A DNA stretch of 7,965 nt, from assembly GCA_947452355.1 (NCBI GenBank), contig CANGCU010000048.1:1-7965 (forward strand). The letters are read 5' to 3'. Within the stretch, counting starts at the first letter, position 1. Each line of letters opens with the position of its first letter. Below are positions 7,770 through 7,965 of this stretch, in pieces. The translations under genes and the position numbers were made by a program. Below the pieces are notes generated by a model. That model was not told the DNA's origin, made no database searches, and saw nothing but the letters and a program-made list of their open reading frames with translations. This DNA comes from Microbacteriaceae bacterium. GTDB lineage: Bacteria > Actinomycetota > Actinomycetes > Actinomycetales > Microbacteriaceae.

Positions 7770-7965
7770 ACGCGGCCACGAGGTGTGAGGCGGCATCGTC
7801 GTCGTCGACGAGTAACGCCAGAGTCGGACCGCTGCCCGACACAATTCCCGCAAGCGCACCGTGAGTTTCCCCGAACTCGAGCACGTCACCCAGGTGCGGT
7901 TTGAGTTGCAACGCCGCCGCCTGCAGATCGTTTCGCAAGTATTCGGCAAGGGCGGTCGCATCCCC
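7705..7965 (-). CDS. ispE: 4-diphosphocytidyl-2-C-methyl-D-erythritol kinase, C-terminal part
   Basis: The last 86 residues of IspE are visible; the frame is open to the window edge, so the start lies beyond 7965. IspE is the cytosolic GHMP-family kinase that phosphorylates CDP-ME in the MEP pathway to isopentenyl diphosphate. Seen here are the conserved segment YLRNDLQAAAL (visible residues 9-19), followed by the glycine-rich GHMP motif 3, VSGSGPTLALL (42-52). A TTG at 7938 is only an internal leucine codon. Placement beside an ABC-F gene, followed by glmU and prs, matches the actinobacterial ispE neighbourhood and supports the call over other GHMP kinases. The last 65 bp, including the stop TAA at 7707-7705, overlap the 3' end of lspA on the other strand. 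Confidence 0.93.
   Translation of the reverse strand, partial: GDATALAEYLRNDLQAAALQLKPHLGDVLEFGETHGALAGIVSGSGPTLALLVDDDDAASHLVAAFTADGKKAQSVTSPVPGARIR

Noticed and set aside
7936..7938. TTG as the start of a small 77-residue protein at the right end.
   Set aside because: The frame stays open to the window edge and the sequence is the IspE C-terminus; the TTG is an internal leucine codon.

Overview
The window looks like chromosomal core DNA of a high-GC actinobacterium, probably of the order Micrococcales and possibly a compact-genome Microbacteriaceae. The main evidence is gene order: ispE, a Uup-type ABC-F ATPase, tRNA-Gln, glmU and prs lie together, an arrangement typical of actinobacteria. 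The tRNA carries an encoded CCA end, several genes start with GTG or TTG, and three genes show -10-like motifs placed for leaderless transcripts. The genus cannot be fixed from sequence alone. I see no insertion sequence, phage gene, CRISPR array, toxin-antitoxin pair or defence module.

Layout from left to right. On the + strand are the 3' part of a class III (PLP) aminotransferase (1-1205) and an FMN nitroreductase (1237-1965). On the - strand follows a tightly packed unit transcribed leftward: glmU (5253-3823), prs (3818-2841) and an EamA-type membrane transporter (2837-1962), with gaps of only 4 and 3 nt. A divergent promoter region (5254-5344) separates glmU from tRNA-Gln(UUG) on the + strand (5345-5419). 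Directly abutting the tRNA is the stop codon of the ABC-F gene on the - strand (7198-5420). A 40-bp divergent gap leads to lspA on the + strand (7239-7769), whose end overlaps the 3' end of ispE on the - strand (7705-7965, cut by the window edge).

The identified enzymes are mostly housekeeping. GlmU makes UDP-GlcNAc for peptidoglycan, Prs makes PRPP for nucleotides and some amino acids, IspE acts in the MEP isoprenoid pathway, LspA matures lipoproteins, and the ABC-F protein probably acts on the ribosome. The aminotransferase, nitroreductase and EamA transporter are accessory metabolic genes of uncertain substrate.

The most notable feature is compaction. All three convergent junctions have no spacer: a 3-bp overlap of stop codons, a 0-nt tRNA/stop abutment, and a 65-bp gene overlap that encodes a non-conserved LspA tail. 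The lspA position, away from its usual divIVA/rluD neighbourhood, is also worth checking. No stretch over 300 bases lacks a gene. I do not see a convincing new biological system here; the findings are mostly about gene architecture and expression.
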